Shown here one piece after another: positions 34,901-47,700 of a stretch of DNA of 64,000 nucleotides. Made by a program: the position numbers and the translations under genes. The stretch is taken from the NCBI GenBank assembly GCA_039619475.1, contig CM077116.1:166673363-166737362 (forward strand), written 5' to 3'. Under the pieces are notes generated by a model. That model saw nothing but the letters and a program-made list of their open reading frames with translations. It was not told the origin of the DNA and searched no databases. The first letter of the stretch is position 1. Each line of letters starts with the position of its first letter. The stretch is from Icerya purchasi (taxonomy: Eukaryota > Arthropoda > Insecta > Hemiptera > Monophlebidae).

Positions 34901-37900
34901 ACAGGGTGTATGTATTGTCGCCTATGCTCTTTAACTTGTACGCAGAATATATAATTAGACTTGTTCTAGAGCAATGGAATGTCGGAATAGTGATAGGAGG
35001 ACGAAGATTAACAAATTTTAGATTTGCGGATGATACAACACTAATAGCTGCGAATATGAAGGAAATGGAAAAACTTCTAAATAAACTGGAAAAAATTAGT
35101 GTGCAGTATGGATTAAATATATAAATAAAAATAAAACAAAAATAATGATCATCGATCGTGGGAATACTATACCATCTCGTGAAAAGGCACTCGCTGGTTA
35201 TGAAACTGTGGAAAATTTCGTATACTTAGGGTCACTTTTAGAGAATAAAGGAGGCTCCGAAGGTGAAACAAGACGGAGAATCGAAATTGCCAGAAGCGCC
35301 ATGATAAGGATGAACAAAATTTGGAAAGATAACTCCATTAGAAAAAAGGTTAAAATTAAACTTGTCCAAACGCTCGTATTTTCCATTGTGCTATATGCAG
35401 CGGAGACGTGGATTTTAAAAAATTGGGACAGAAGAAAAATCGACAGCTTCGAAATATGGTACTGGAGACGACTCCTTAGAATTCCATGGACAACAAAGCG
35501 TACAAATGAATCGGTGTTGCAAGAAGTCGGTGTCACAAAAAGGTTGTCAACGATTGTCGCAATGAGAGTGCTGAAATTCTTCGGGCATATAATAAGAAAC
35601 CAGGAGGGAATGGAACGCACGTTACTCATGGGAAAGATTAATGGAAAACGGCCACCGGGACGCACACCTAAAAGATGGAGGATTGTCATTTGCACAATGC
35701 GTACGTCAATCAGAGGATCGTGACAAATGGCGGAAAATCACAAAATCACTGGCGGATTAAATGTTGATCACGATATCCCACCTGGGGTGACGACTGTAGA
35801 TGATGACACCTATACAATGATGTAATAATACGGGGGGGGGGCGATGAAAAAAAATAAAAAAAGTTTATGGGAACAAAAAAATTTAGAATGTTTTTTGCTG
35901 TTGTAAACCCTTTTTGTATTATGAACTTATTGCTAATTCATTATGTGTTTTGAGAGAAAAATTTTGCGACATTAGTCACATGCTGCTTTTCAATATATGA
36001 GAGCGGTCAATGCATTTGTATTTACGGGCATGGAAATCGGGTAATCTCAAAAGAACCGTTAAAAAGAGTCGTTTAGTAATGAGACCAGGCAAAACTGTTG
36101 TTTCGTCAGATACGATCTTTCAGAGAAGTTTCGCGGCTTTTTGAACCCTCATATCTCCTCTCTCTCTCTCTCGGTTACGGACGTAATCGTAAGTGATTAT
36201 TATAGCGGTAAGATCAGTAGCAACGTAAACCAGCAGGTACCAATGAAACTTTCTACCACGTAATAAGTCGGTTCGTAACTTTTCGCAACAATCATAACAA
36301 CATACCGATATGTTTGTTCCGCTTTTGTCAGTATTGTTTAATAGCGGAATAAGAAATTTACTGTACTGGTCGATATAGCATCGACTTCTGTTTTTATACG
36401 TTGATAGCGCGTCATCCGTCCACCACTGCACCAGATTACCATTTTCGTCCGCTAATCTGCCTAGAACAGAATATTATTAACTACGTACACGGTTGTGCTA
36501 AAAGTGAACAACGCGTTCGTGATTTAAGAAACATTAAAACTTATGAACGTAGACGATTTTGCTTGTGCGCGATTTTCGTTTTTGGAAACTGGGGATCAAC
36601 GTCTAGTTAAATATCAGAGAAAGCCAAAACACCTAACACCTCTTTACGATGCCATTTCGATTGTATTCAGTGTTAATTTACACCCGATAGATGTACGTAA
36701 ACAAGTCGTCACGATAGCCTAGTTGTTGGAACGAGTTATTTTAAGTGGGATCTTTTAGGAGTGAATCTTTTTGGCGAAGACATTTTTGAGCGCGGATTGT
36801 TTAGGCGGTACTGAGCGAAGGTTCTTGACCTTTTTACGAATTACCTACGGTGATTTTCAAGTATCATTCGCTAAACGTTATCATTTGCGTTATTAAGATA
36901 TATTTACTTCTATGCCATTATAAAACATCTAGTGGTAAATATCAGAAATTCTGCGCAAAATACACACCGTTCCTTGTTAGCGATTTAGTTTTTCAGCGTA
37001 TTTAGTATATATACATTTATTCACAAATTAATTAACTTTATTAGATTATTAATTTCTTCTAAATATAATATTTTCAATGTGTTTTCCATTTTTACCGATT
37101 TCCCAAAACGAGGAGGTTTTATACGTTCGCTTCGGATGTTTTTTTTAAAATGTTTGTTCGCGTCTAACTTGTACCCATGCTAACCGATTTTAATGATTTT
37201 TTGTTCATTCGAAAGAAGTGTACCAGCCAGCGGTGCACCTCATGCAAATACCGCGATGGAAATTGGTGAACTCAAACTGAGTTGTTAAAAAAGAAAAAAT
37301 GTGAAAAAGTATGGGGTTCTTTTAATTTCATTTTAATATAAAAGATGTCATTGAAAATATTTAAAAGAAATGAATAATCTTTTAATAAAATGATATAAAA
37401 TATGGTCCTGTGATTATTTATTTCTAAAAAGGTATAAATGTCATTAGTTTGTACATGTGCACACAAAGAAAATCACATTAGACTGAGGAAATCCCTAAAT
37501 TCCAAGAAACATACCCTTATCAATACCGTCATGCTTTTGTTTCTTTTGTCGCACTCGGGACGGGAGTACAAGTCGGTATACCTCGGAAACATTCGGGGCA
37601 ATTCGTGAACGTGATGGATGGTGCTTGTCTCAGTCAGTTACTTCTGTTCAATTAGTTGGTTTAATTTAATTAATACAGAGAGTGGACGTGTCGTTTAATT
37701 GAAATACCGCAGCCACCGCTCTCATTGAAACTGTAGGATCTGTTTTAAAATTGCCTTAAAATTTCTTCTTCGTCAGCAGAATCGTAAACCCGAGGTCTGC
37801 CGGCGTCACTTTGTCGTCCCTGAACATATCCTTTTTCCCGAATCCATCGATATGTCGCGCCAAACACATTCATGTCTGGTAAACGGTGGTAAGGGATATC

Positions 37901-40900
37901 CCCTTCGCACTGCAGCGGCATCATCATCACAAAACCTGTAGCAGAACGAAATATCTGCGTATTATTCATTTTCAAAACTAACCATTTCAAAAAAAAAAAA
38001 ACAATTTTTTTTTTGTGAGGCATTTCAATTAAATGATACATCGGCTCTCTGCAGTAATTAGATTAAACCAACTAAATAAACAGAAGTAACTGACTGAGAC
38101 AAGCACCATCCATCCATCACGTTCACGAACTGCCCTGAATGTTTCCGAAGTCTACCGACTTGTACTCTCGTCCCGAGTGCGACAAAAGAAACAAAAGCGT
38201 GACGGTATTGATAAGGGTATGTTTCTTGGAATTTAGGGATTTCCCCAGTCTAATGTGATTTTCTTTGTGTGCACATGTACAAACTAATGACATTTGTACC
38301 TTTTTAGAAAGTTAATGAAACATTTGTAAGTCAAGTGTCATACATTTTTTTCAAATAATAATAGTTTAATTATGAACATAAATTAGGTAATAAATTTATC
38401 ATTGCTATTTAAATGTTTTATTTCTGAGATTATGATAATTGTGGGCATGTATTTTTTTCCAATGTAATAAATAGCTAATTAGCTTTTAGAAAAATATTAA
38501 TTGATTGTTCAGAATTAAGCATTTCTTTTACCACAATTTTTTTTTTCTATGCGAAGTCTGAAATTTTCTAAAAATTCGTAAAATCGCTATAACTCAGTAA
38601 CCATCCATTTTTGACCCCTAGTTGATATGACTTAATTTGCTGCAACTGATCTCTAGAATAACCCCTTTCAAGGAATGCATCGAATTACCAAACACCCAGT
38701 ATATATATATATATACATTGGCGCACTCAAGGGGGGTGCCACGAGGCCATTGCTCCCCCCAAAAAATCTTCGAAATCTTAATTTCGTTTTGTAATGTTTT
38801 GTTTTACTTATTATTTTTTTTTTTTTTTAACATACATATTTACTTTTTGCTTATATTAAAAATATAACGTTACGTTTCTATTATTATTATTACTTTTTTA
38901 AAAATAAAATTCGTCAGTTTTGTTATTTTTTAAAAAATAATATTCATTAATTTTGTATTTTTTTTTTTTTAATTTTAATTTACAGATCACGGAAATAGAT
39001 AGGTACTTAGTCGAGGTACCGAGTTACCACTCCCTAACTCATCTTCTAAATTCTAGCCCCGACCAAAAAAAAATCCTGAGTGCGCCTTTGTATATATACC
39101 GGGTGTGACAAAAGAAAGTTCACAATTTTTATGCTACGCAGTTGACTTTTCTAACTACATTCTAAACACAATGCCGCTTCGCTAGCACCGCGCGTACTTC
39201 ACAATATGATGTAGATCTCCTTCCCGAAGGTCACCTTTTACCCTTTCTACTTTATACGTGTTACCATAGCAACGAGCCAGCGCAGCACATTGTATCCGGT
39301 TCGACGACCTTAATAAAACTTTTGATGGGAAAGTTATTATGCGAAGAGGTAATATTGAATGACCGCCCCGGTCTCCGGACCTCGGTCCACTAGATTTTTT
39401 CATGTGGAGCTATGTTAAGGACAATGTTTATAAGAAAAAACCACACACTTTAGCCGAATTAGAGACGTACATGTATGCTGTTTTCAATGGCTCGGAAATA
39501 AATTCAACTTTAAGAAAAAATGTCATCAACGGTATTCCAGATCGTTTACAGGACTGCATAAATGCTGATGGAGCCCAATTTGAATATTTTAAATAGTACA
39601 TGAACATGTATTTAGTTTGTAAGTAGTAATATTTGTAAAATATATGTGTGTACTTTCTTTTGGCACACCCAGTATGTGTGTGTGTGCTATATACGCGCAA
39701 AAACTAAATCGTTAACAAGGAACAGTATTTTTTGCACGGAATTTCTGATAATGGATAATGTAGAAATAAATTTGGTAATCCGTGTTTCTCACGAACACAA
39801 ATGATAACGTTTAGCGGATGATACCTGAAAATTACCGCTGGCAATTCGTAAAAAGGTCTGAGTAAAAACCCTCACTCGCTATCGCCTAAACGGTCCATGC
39901 CCAAAAAAGTCTCCGTCAAAATAGCTGGCCCTCCGATCCTAGGCGACGACAAAGAAATTATTTAAATTGAATTAATCGCTAATAGAATATCATATGGAAG
40001 GCAATGGAAAACATGCATACGCGCGCTAGTTGATATATAGTAGACAGATATAAATAGGATTATTGCAATATCGATAAAAATCAAACATTCACAATATCAG
40101 TTGCAAATGTAGTCTCCTGCGAGTGTACACTAGAGCGTTGCGTATTAACAATTGCCACCACGATAATTACTTGGCAGCAGATATAAATGTATTTCTCAAT
40201 CTGTTCGGCCAGCACGGGAGATTAGGCCAACTTATGCTACCAGAAGCGGGGAATGCCTAGATCGAATTAGGCATAACGTGATAACGTGTGAATGAAATAC
40301 GAAATAAGCGCATTTCGGCTTATTATTTCATAGCTTATATACCTCTCCGGCTTCAGCTTCTTCGTAAAAATTCAATTTCTAGAGATTTTCACTGTTAAAT
40401 AAATCTAACAACTGCTAAAGGTGAAAAACGGCTCCAGCGAACGGAGTACGAAAATATTATGAAGCCGTAAAAATCAACATGATTCACTATGTCAGGCATC
40501 CGCTCCGTATCATGACGAGGACAATTCTGGGATAGTTCTGGTGTATAGAAGACGACTGCGTTATACCGATAGAAAAATATTTTGTCCGGTTTCTTTTTCC
40601 ACACTGCTGAGCCGTCTGCAATGCTGGAATAGAGTTGGACCAAAGGATTTAATAAATTAGCAGGCCGCATTGAGCAAGGAAGCTGCTTCGATAGTACTCT
40701 TTCGCTCAGCTCATTCAATCTGATGAGTTGTGTTGATGTTCCCTAAAACGTTTCTTATTTAGTGTCCTACTAGCGCTCTGAAGTATATTTTAAAATCAGC
40801 TGTAACAGAGTTGGCCAAAAAAACCCGGATCTTGAAAAGCCGTGGGCATCATCGCAAACGGACAATTACGTATCACAGAAATTGTTTTTGTAGATATAAT

Positions 40901-43900
40901 CAATATGTGACAAATATCCGTTCGGATTAATAGAAACAGTAAATTACGTTTATTACCTATATCGTCGAAACCGTGTAATATTTCATGACCTATTATCGCA
41001 CCGATACTACCATAATTCAGCGCTCTGTGGAACAAGAAAATTAACGTTCTATATATTTAAAATGTAATGATGTAACTAGCGCTCAGAGAGCTTTTTATAA
41101 CTATTCAGATACCAACATCTCGAAGTTACCTGTCCGCAAATAAAAAGAAGGAATCATTCATATTTCCGCAAATGCGGCAATTAACAAAATTTTCATTTGA
41201 TTCGAATGAGATTTTTTTTTTAAAATAAACATTTGCTAACGTTTACAGACTCGATCTTTCTTCAAACATTTACTCGTCAGATGATAATTATGCAAAATTA
41301 AGGGTAGTAAAATTATCATAATATAATCAAACAGTCTGAAATCATTGCAACTAGTAGTAATTTTCTTCATTTATCAACTGAATATTCATGTGGAATTTTT
41401 TCGACCAATCAGAATTATGACCGAATCTGTTTTAAACAGAGATATAAGGAAAGGGAAACGGGGAAAAAAATCCGGATGTAAAAGGGAGTTGTAAAAGTTA
41501 ACAATTTCATAATATTGTTTTTCTTTCCTTAAATGACTCATTCCAAACTATGGCTCAATTCCTATTCTTCTTCATTTTCTAATTCCGCCTCCTTTTACCT
41601 CTCTATTCAGCCATCTCTCTTCAACTTCATTCATGGTTTTCTAGATACTTTCCCTCTCTTAAGCGCTCCACAATCTTGGCTATTTGTCGCCTTCGCTTTA
41701 ATCATAGTCTCCTTCCTGCATCATTTTTACCACGGTTTTCATCTATTTCTACTTTATTTTGTCCTTTTCATTCCTTTTCACATACATTTCTCGCGATTTT
41801 GATTATATTTTATTTGAATGTTCGGCCTTTCCTAATGGATAGTTGTCCTTCTACCCTTTTCTATTAAAACTCGGTATTCCTACTGCCCTTATCGGTGCTT
41901 CTTAACTTTTCTCATTTTGCTTTAATTCTGTTAGCCTTTGTCATTCTCGCCGTCGAATTCGAATTATTTTTATTCCTTGTATATCTCTGAATGTTTAAAA
42001 ATAAAAACTTTATTTTCTTCTTCTTCCCATTTCTTCGACTAATGTCTCAGACTAAACGCGCCATTCTTTATTCTAATTTGTTACCTCTAAAGCCAGTCCT
42101 TATTGCGCTTCATACATCCATACATTCTGTCCCTTCCCTCCCGGTCCATTTTCCCCGTTCTCAGCTGTTCCATTCTGTCAACTTCTGACCAAGTCAGTAA
42201 TTAGTACTTCTTACATTCATTTCCTTCTGCTTATGTCATTCTCGCCGTCGAATTATTTTTATTCCTTGTATATCTTTACAAATGCTTAAAAACAAGAACC
42301 TTACCTTCTCCTTCTTCCCATTTCTTGGATTAAATTTTAACGGGTATTAAGAAAATTATATTAGCCAAACGTACAAAATAAAAATTGGGTATCATAAAAT
42401 AGTTTAACAACGGTTAAATACGGATAATAGAAATTTACAAACATATATGCGCGCAGTGACCTAACTTACGGGTGTGGTGAAAGCGAAGCTCCACCACCTC
42501 GTTAATAAACCAAAAATTAATCAACTGCGAGCTCCATGGTTCCGTACATATGGTGCAGAATTATAAAATCATTTCCGACAGAAAAGAAGTCAAATGAAAC
42601 AGTTCCAGCAGGAAGAGAGAATTTGTTATCAACGACTATCGAGTAAAGTGTGATAACACACTTTCATTCGGTCCCATAATTGAGGAATAATAATTTCATA
42701 AGAAACATACTAAAAAGCAGTTATCATATAAATGCATATAGCAAACAAAGTCGCTAGAGAGAGAACGATTATTAAAGGAAGATCAGGAATTACTTACTTT
42801 ATATTTATAAATATTAACAAACAGGTATGGAGTTTTATCTACATTTAAGAACATAATTACAATTTGCGAAAGAAAGCAATCGATAACAATAGAGCAAATA
42901 GCTGCAAGGATAAGAATATCTCTGAATAAGCGATGGTGATGATGCAACCGATATCGCTTCCTGCAAGTTTACGTTTAATAATCACGAGTGTACGTTTTAA
43001 TCTTTTAGAGGCTACGTACTATGAGGAAAATACGACTTTATAAAAGTCATAAAATTAGCAATTTCAATAACCGTGAAAATAATATCAACACTTTGAAAAC
43101 TATTAAACATATTACCGGAATACATCAAGCGACTACCATCTAGCAAAAAAAAAAAGAAATTAAATTAATGGATTACCCATAAAAATATTACGCTTTATTA
43201 GTAAATAATCATGGTTACCTGATCGAGTACATTTTTAAATTATAGTTAATACGAGGTGTGAATAGGTGTTTGATTATACGGGCAGGTATGAGATAATTGT
43301 GATTATAGAATATATATACAGAGAGTGTGTATTTGTTTAAGTGTAACTCATACAGCATACATTAAATATAAGTGTTACACCGATAACCGTAATATGTCTC
43401 AGACTCGTTAAATATAGCAGCAATTGTATGATATATTAGCTAAATAAAGAATAGAGGCATGTGTTAATTTTTAGGATCCTGTCGAGACAAGCCACATAAC
43501 TTGGCGGGATCCTCAAACGTAATGCACATGCTATAAAATATATATATATGTATATATAAAAAAAAACTTACATTAGCAAACAATGGTAAAATAATAATTA
43601 TTTGTTTTCTCGGGCTTAGCCCATCTGTAGTTGAAAAAGAAGTAAGGAAAAGGAAAGAAAAACCGAAAAACGTTACCGAAACTACGCCTTATCGAATAAA
43701 TTATATAAACCCGACGGCGACAAGTTATATTAGATGAAAACGCAATCGCAACTATTCCAAAGGAGTTTAAAACACAATTGAATGTATAAGAAGATGTGTG
43801 AGATTAACGATGAAATACAAAAAAATATAATACAGAGTTATAAATACTTAAGAATGGAGAGTAATGAAAAAGTCTAAATATATGAAAAAATATAAGAAAA

Positions 43901-44702
43901 AACATAAACTTTTTTAACTTTATTTATTAATGCCATGATTATGGAGTACGTAACTCCAAAACATGTCGGCTCTTTTTAATATTTTTTAAAATACAATTTT
44001 CTGTAATACATGTTTTTATACATTTTTAATAAAACGTTAAATTAGAAAATGGACACAAACATTTATTACTCGAATATAAATTAGTAAAGAGAACACTAAC
44101 ATTATGTAAAGGACATAATAACAACGCATAAAATTGAAAATTAATAAAAAAAACAAAGAAAAGCCTAAAATTGCTAATGATATTAAAAATCTTTCTGCTC
44201 TCTTCATGCTTCTGAGCATCCTTGTATTTGTGATTCAAATCATATCCTTTTTGAATGTTCTGCATTCCTCAATGAACTCTTCCTTCTACACGTCTAACTT
44301 TTAGCTTTGAGTCTTCCTACTCCCTTTAACGTTACCTATTCCTTCCCATTGCCTTCAGTTGTTCCGCTGCTGCTGTGCTTTGTGAGTTCCATTTCTGACC
44401 GGCTGGCTTTCTATCTATTGAATTATCATGTTGTCGAGTCAAGGCCGCTGGTGCGCCCAGGGTAGAGAAAAAAGAGAATGGAACAAGAATGAGATACGAA
44501 TAATGAAACCATTTATAATGCATGTGAAAATAAAATTAAAATTTTAAATTTTATATTTTGCACTGTCAAATAAATTACTTACGTTTGGTATTTGATCAAT
44601 AAATGAAATTATTGAAACGACTTTACATGTGTAAAATTAAAATTGAGGGGATTATAAATACAACTAGGAAAAATTAAATTTTTACAATACAATTTATTTT
44701 AA

Positions 44703-44733
<31 letters not shown>

Positions 44734-47700
44734 GCAAAAAAAAAAAATCATAAGTGCGCTGCATAGCGCGAGTAGTGGAAAAAGTTAAATTTAAACGAAC
44801 TTCTTGAAACAAAGTGGATACTAAGAAATAAAATTAAACTTGTATACTAATGTCCGATACATAAAATAGAGCTTATTGTTAGAGAAAATACGTAAAAGAT
44901 ATAGATTATCAAATTTAAAATAAAATAATATCCTGGATTGAAAGTGAAAAGAACAGACGTAAGTAGTATGAAGCAAAATTTATAAATTTTACAATACGAA
45001 ATTTTGACATATTTTTAGAAAAAGTTACAAAGTTTAAAAATTTACAATATATTTACAATTTATTATTTACATTTATTAACCTCATATATTTGATTTTTTT
45101 TTTAAAGGTGTTTCGGGGGATTTTTCAAAACTCGTGTTTCAGTCCTACTTCGTTTAATGTTTACATCTTTAACATCACTCAACTTCAAATTCCTTCTCTA
45201 TTTTCTTTGCAGGTAATATTCCTTTATATTCGATTATTAACATTTTCAATGATTAATGCGAGTTGAGTGCTTCCCGTAGCAGTTTAAAAACAGCCCTCTC
45301 CAACTTCTCCATCAAGTCTTTTCGTGCATAGTCTTCACGTTATATTATAACCATTCCTTAATAAATTTATCTTTAAATAATTGTCCTATTCCACTGGTCT
45401 CGTCTTTTTGATACCTTTAGGTTCTTTTAAATAGCCGTCTTTCTTTCAACAATCATATAAACGATTTTTAAGCCTCGGTCTTTAAAAGATTAAACCTCCA
45501 CAGGGCTCTATGTCTGTCTTTAATTCTCGTTATGTTATATAAACTTATTATCTTATCAAAACCAGATCACTGTTCTTTCCTGTATGCTAATGCATCGAAA
45601 TCTGTCCTCTTGAAACTTGGCCGCATCCAAACTCCTTTGGAGCTCTAAAGTCTACTCCGTGTCCAGCAATCCTTTCCCAAACTAATTCAGTTCCATTGTT
45701 CCTCCGCAAGTCTTACCTAGGATATCGGTTTTCCTAACTAAACGAATTCCATTATCCTCTTCCAAACTCATTTATTCTTATTATTTTCTTCCCCAAAATC
45801 GACGATTCTATACTTAAAATATCCCTATTCTCACTCATGTTGCCTTAGGCTTTTACCATTCCTTTTTTTTCTGCAACATTTCCTTCAATAAGCTCAATAT
45901 TTCATCCTTAATTGTACATACTTTCTTCACCCTCCTATCTTAGCCTTTTTTCCGTATATGTCATTGGTGAATTTAACTTTACCATTAATTCTCTCTTCTA
46001 CCTTCATCTCGTATTTACACTGATAGTTCGAAGAGTCTGGAGGGAGTGGATGCTAGTCGTTCTTCAGCTTCACAGTAGAGAGTGCTGATTTTACTGAACA
46101 CGTCCATTGCTAATCTGACTGTGACGTTACATATATAGTATCCGATTATTTCCGTATTTTCATGTTGCTCCATATTGAGTAGCCGTGTTCTGTTTTCGAT
46201 TTAATTACGCTGCCTAATGGGAATAAACACGATTTTTCGTCATCCCCAAATGTAGCATGAGCCAATTTTGTTCATGATTCTTTTTGTTGCTATTGTTATG
46301 ATACGCTGTCTTTTTCATAATTTTCCCCCGTCTCAGTTCATTATCCAGAGACATAAGTGAAGATATTTTATTGTAAAATTTACCGATAATTTTCGATCTT
46401 TAATTATTATATTGGGCCGCTTTGAACGGTTTTTAACTTTACAAAAATATACCGCAATTATTTATTTTTAGATGCCCGCACTGATCCGAGGCAATATTCT
46501 CTGTAATATTGTAGTGGGGTTTATTTATGTTGACAATAAATCTTCATTTTCTAAAGTAGCCTTCGATTCACTACTTTTTCCAGGAGTTAATTTTTCTGAT
46601 ATATACAATTTATCTTTCGAGGTTTGGCAATCGGTATAACAGTTTGTTATTTCTATTATTATTATTATTATTATTATGCAAAAAAAGTTATACTTATCTT
46701 CTTACTTATTTCGCTTCGCATCGAAAAATGGCAACTGTAATATTCCAGCCGGTAAAACTGCAAAAACATTTTTATATCGAAACATAATCATTATTATTAA
46801 ATGTTTAAAACTTTCACAGTGACTAACCATTATATATAATTTGCGGACAACTGCCTTTAGAAAATGTAATATATTTATTTCCAAAGATACAACACGCTTG
46901 ATGTTTCGGTTAGTTTGTGTTGACCATCATCAGAAGCGATGGTCAGTGTAAGCTGACCGAAACAATAAGTGTTGTATTTTTGTAGACAAATATATTTCAT
47001 TTTCTAAACGCAGTTGTCCGCAAATTATTTACAATGATAATCATTATTATTGTTAGTAATTTTTGAATAAAATTCGTAGCAAGAATTTATGCACAATTTA
47101 CAGAGATTTAATTCAAACAGTACTTACTAATGGAATTAAGGTAAATATTGTTAAAAGCGTTCACTATCGCCGGACCCGTTACCCACCTAAAAGTGTAAAT
47201 GCAGTTACTAATTAATTAAATAAATAAATAAATGCAAAATTTTTACGAAAAAAAAAATTTACTACCTCCATTGTGCAATTGTACATAGAGGAACATCGGA
47301 GGTCTATACCTGCTGTAGCATGAGTACGCACAAAATAACGAAATATACAACAATATTATGTATAAAAACAGTTTCTTTTTTGCCATGTGGAAGACAATGA
47401 AGTAAGATACGCAGTTATATGTGATTATTCTAATCGTAGCGACTAAAGATGACATCGATACAAGTATTGTTGCGTGTAAATGTCCGGATCATTATTCATT
47501 TCTAAATTCTAATTTTCTAAAATTGTTATAATTCTAGTAACTTATAACGAATACAAATATAACAAATAAATTTAAGTATAAAATGATTGCTTACCTAGAA
47601 ACGTTTTCGGGTATAACCCATCATAAGCTAAAAATACAACTCAATGTATGTGATTAGAAACAAATTCTATGTGATTTAGAATTTGTTTCTGATCGTATAT

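Larger units (their letters stand above)
32420..35760 (+). pseudogene. Reverse transcriptase domain of the RTE-like element, split by a mariner
   Basis: Blocks on the plus strand are [20 protein letters not shown] (33190), [17 protein letters not shown] (33295), [19 protein letters not shown] (33385, first catalytic Asp) and VQKGVRQGY (33565). The mariner follows, and then [14 protein letters not shown] (34912) and [14 protein letters not shown] (35020, catalytic FADD). [16 protein letters not shown] and an AETWIL-x(5)[15 protein letters not shown] stretch complete the C-terminal part in another frame (35145-35723), with [16 protein letters not shown] near 35710. The RT joins in phase across the mariner once one TA is removed. 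Frameshifts lie near 33115 and 35130. Confidence 0.88.
31067..35860 (+). mobile_element. RTE-like non-LTR retrotransposon, nearly full length, broken, with nested mariner
   Basis: After about 420 bp of 5' region, the plus strand encodes an AP endonuclease (31490-32400) and then a reverse transcriptase (32420-33590, resuming at 34909-35760). The 3' end near 35784-35860 has a G-rich and then A-rich stretch. A 1318-bp mariner (33591-34908) sits exactly inside the RT catalytic region. Without the mariner the element would be about 3.5 kb, the size of RTE-clade elements. Several frameshifts show that it was already dead or has died since. Confidence 0.85.

Noticed and set aside
36431..36457. Alternative acceptor (cag at 36457) for the M13 exon starting at 36460
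   Set aside because: It breaks phase with the upstream exon; the ttctag acceptor restores [12 protein letters not shown].
40395..40718. 107-codon minus-strand frame near the M13 zinc exon
   Set aside because: No M13 motif, no splice sites in phase, and its position between two phase-matched exons makes it intronic.
44707..44732. Regular TTA repeat as a possible CRISPR-like or satellite array
   Set aside because: A simple trinucleotide microsatellite with no spacers.
47265..47317. Minus-strand segment bounded by acag and gtagta, a possible M13 exon
   Set aside because: None of its frames gives the family's NAxY/NAF motif and the phase does not suit the next exon. The segment 47128-47186 fits perfectly.
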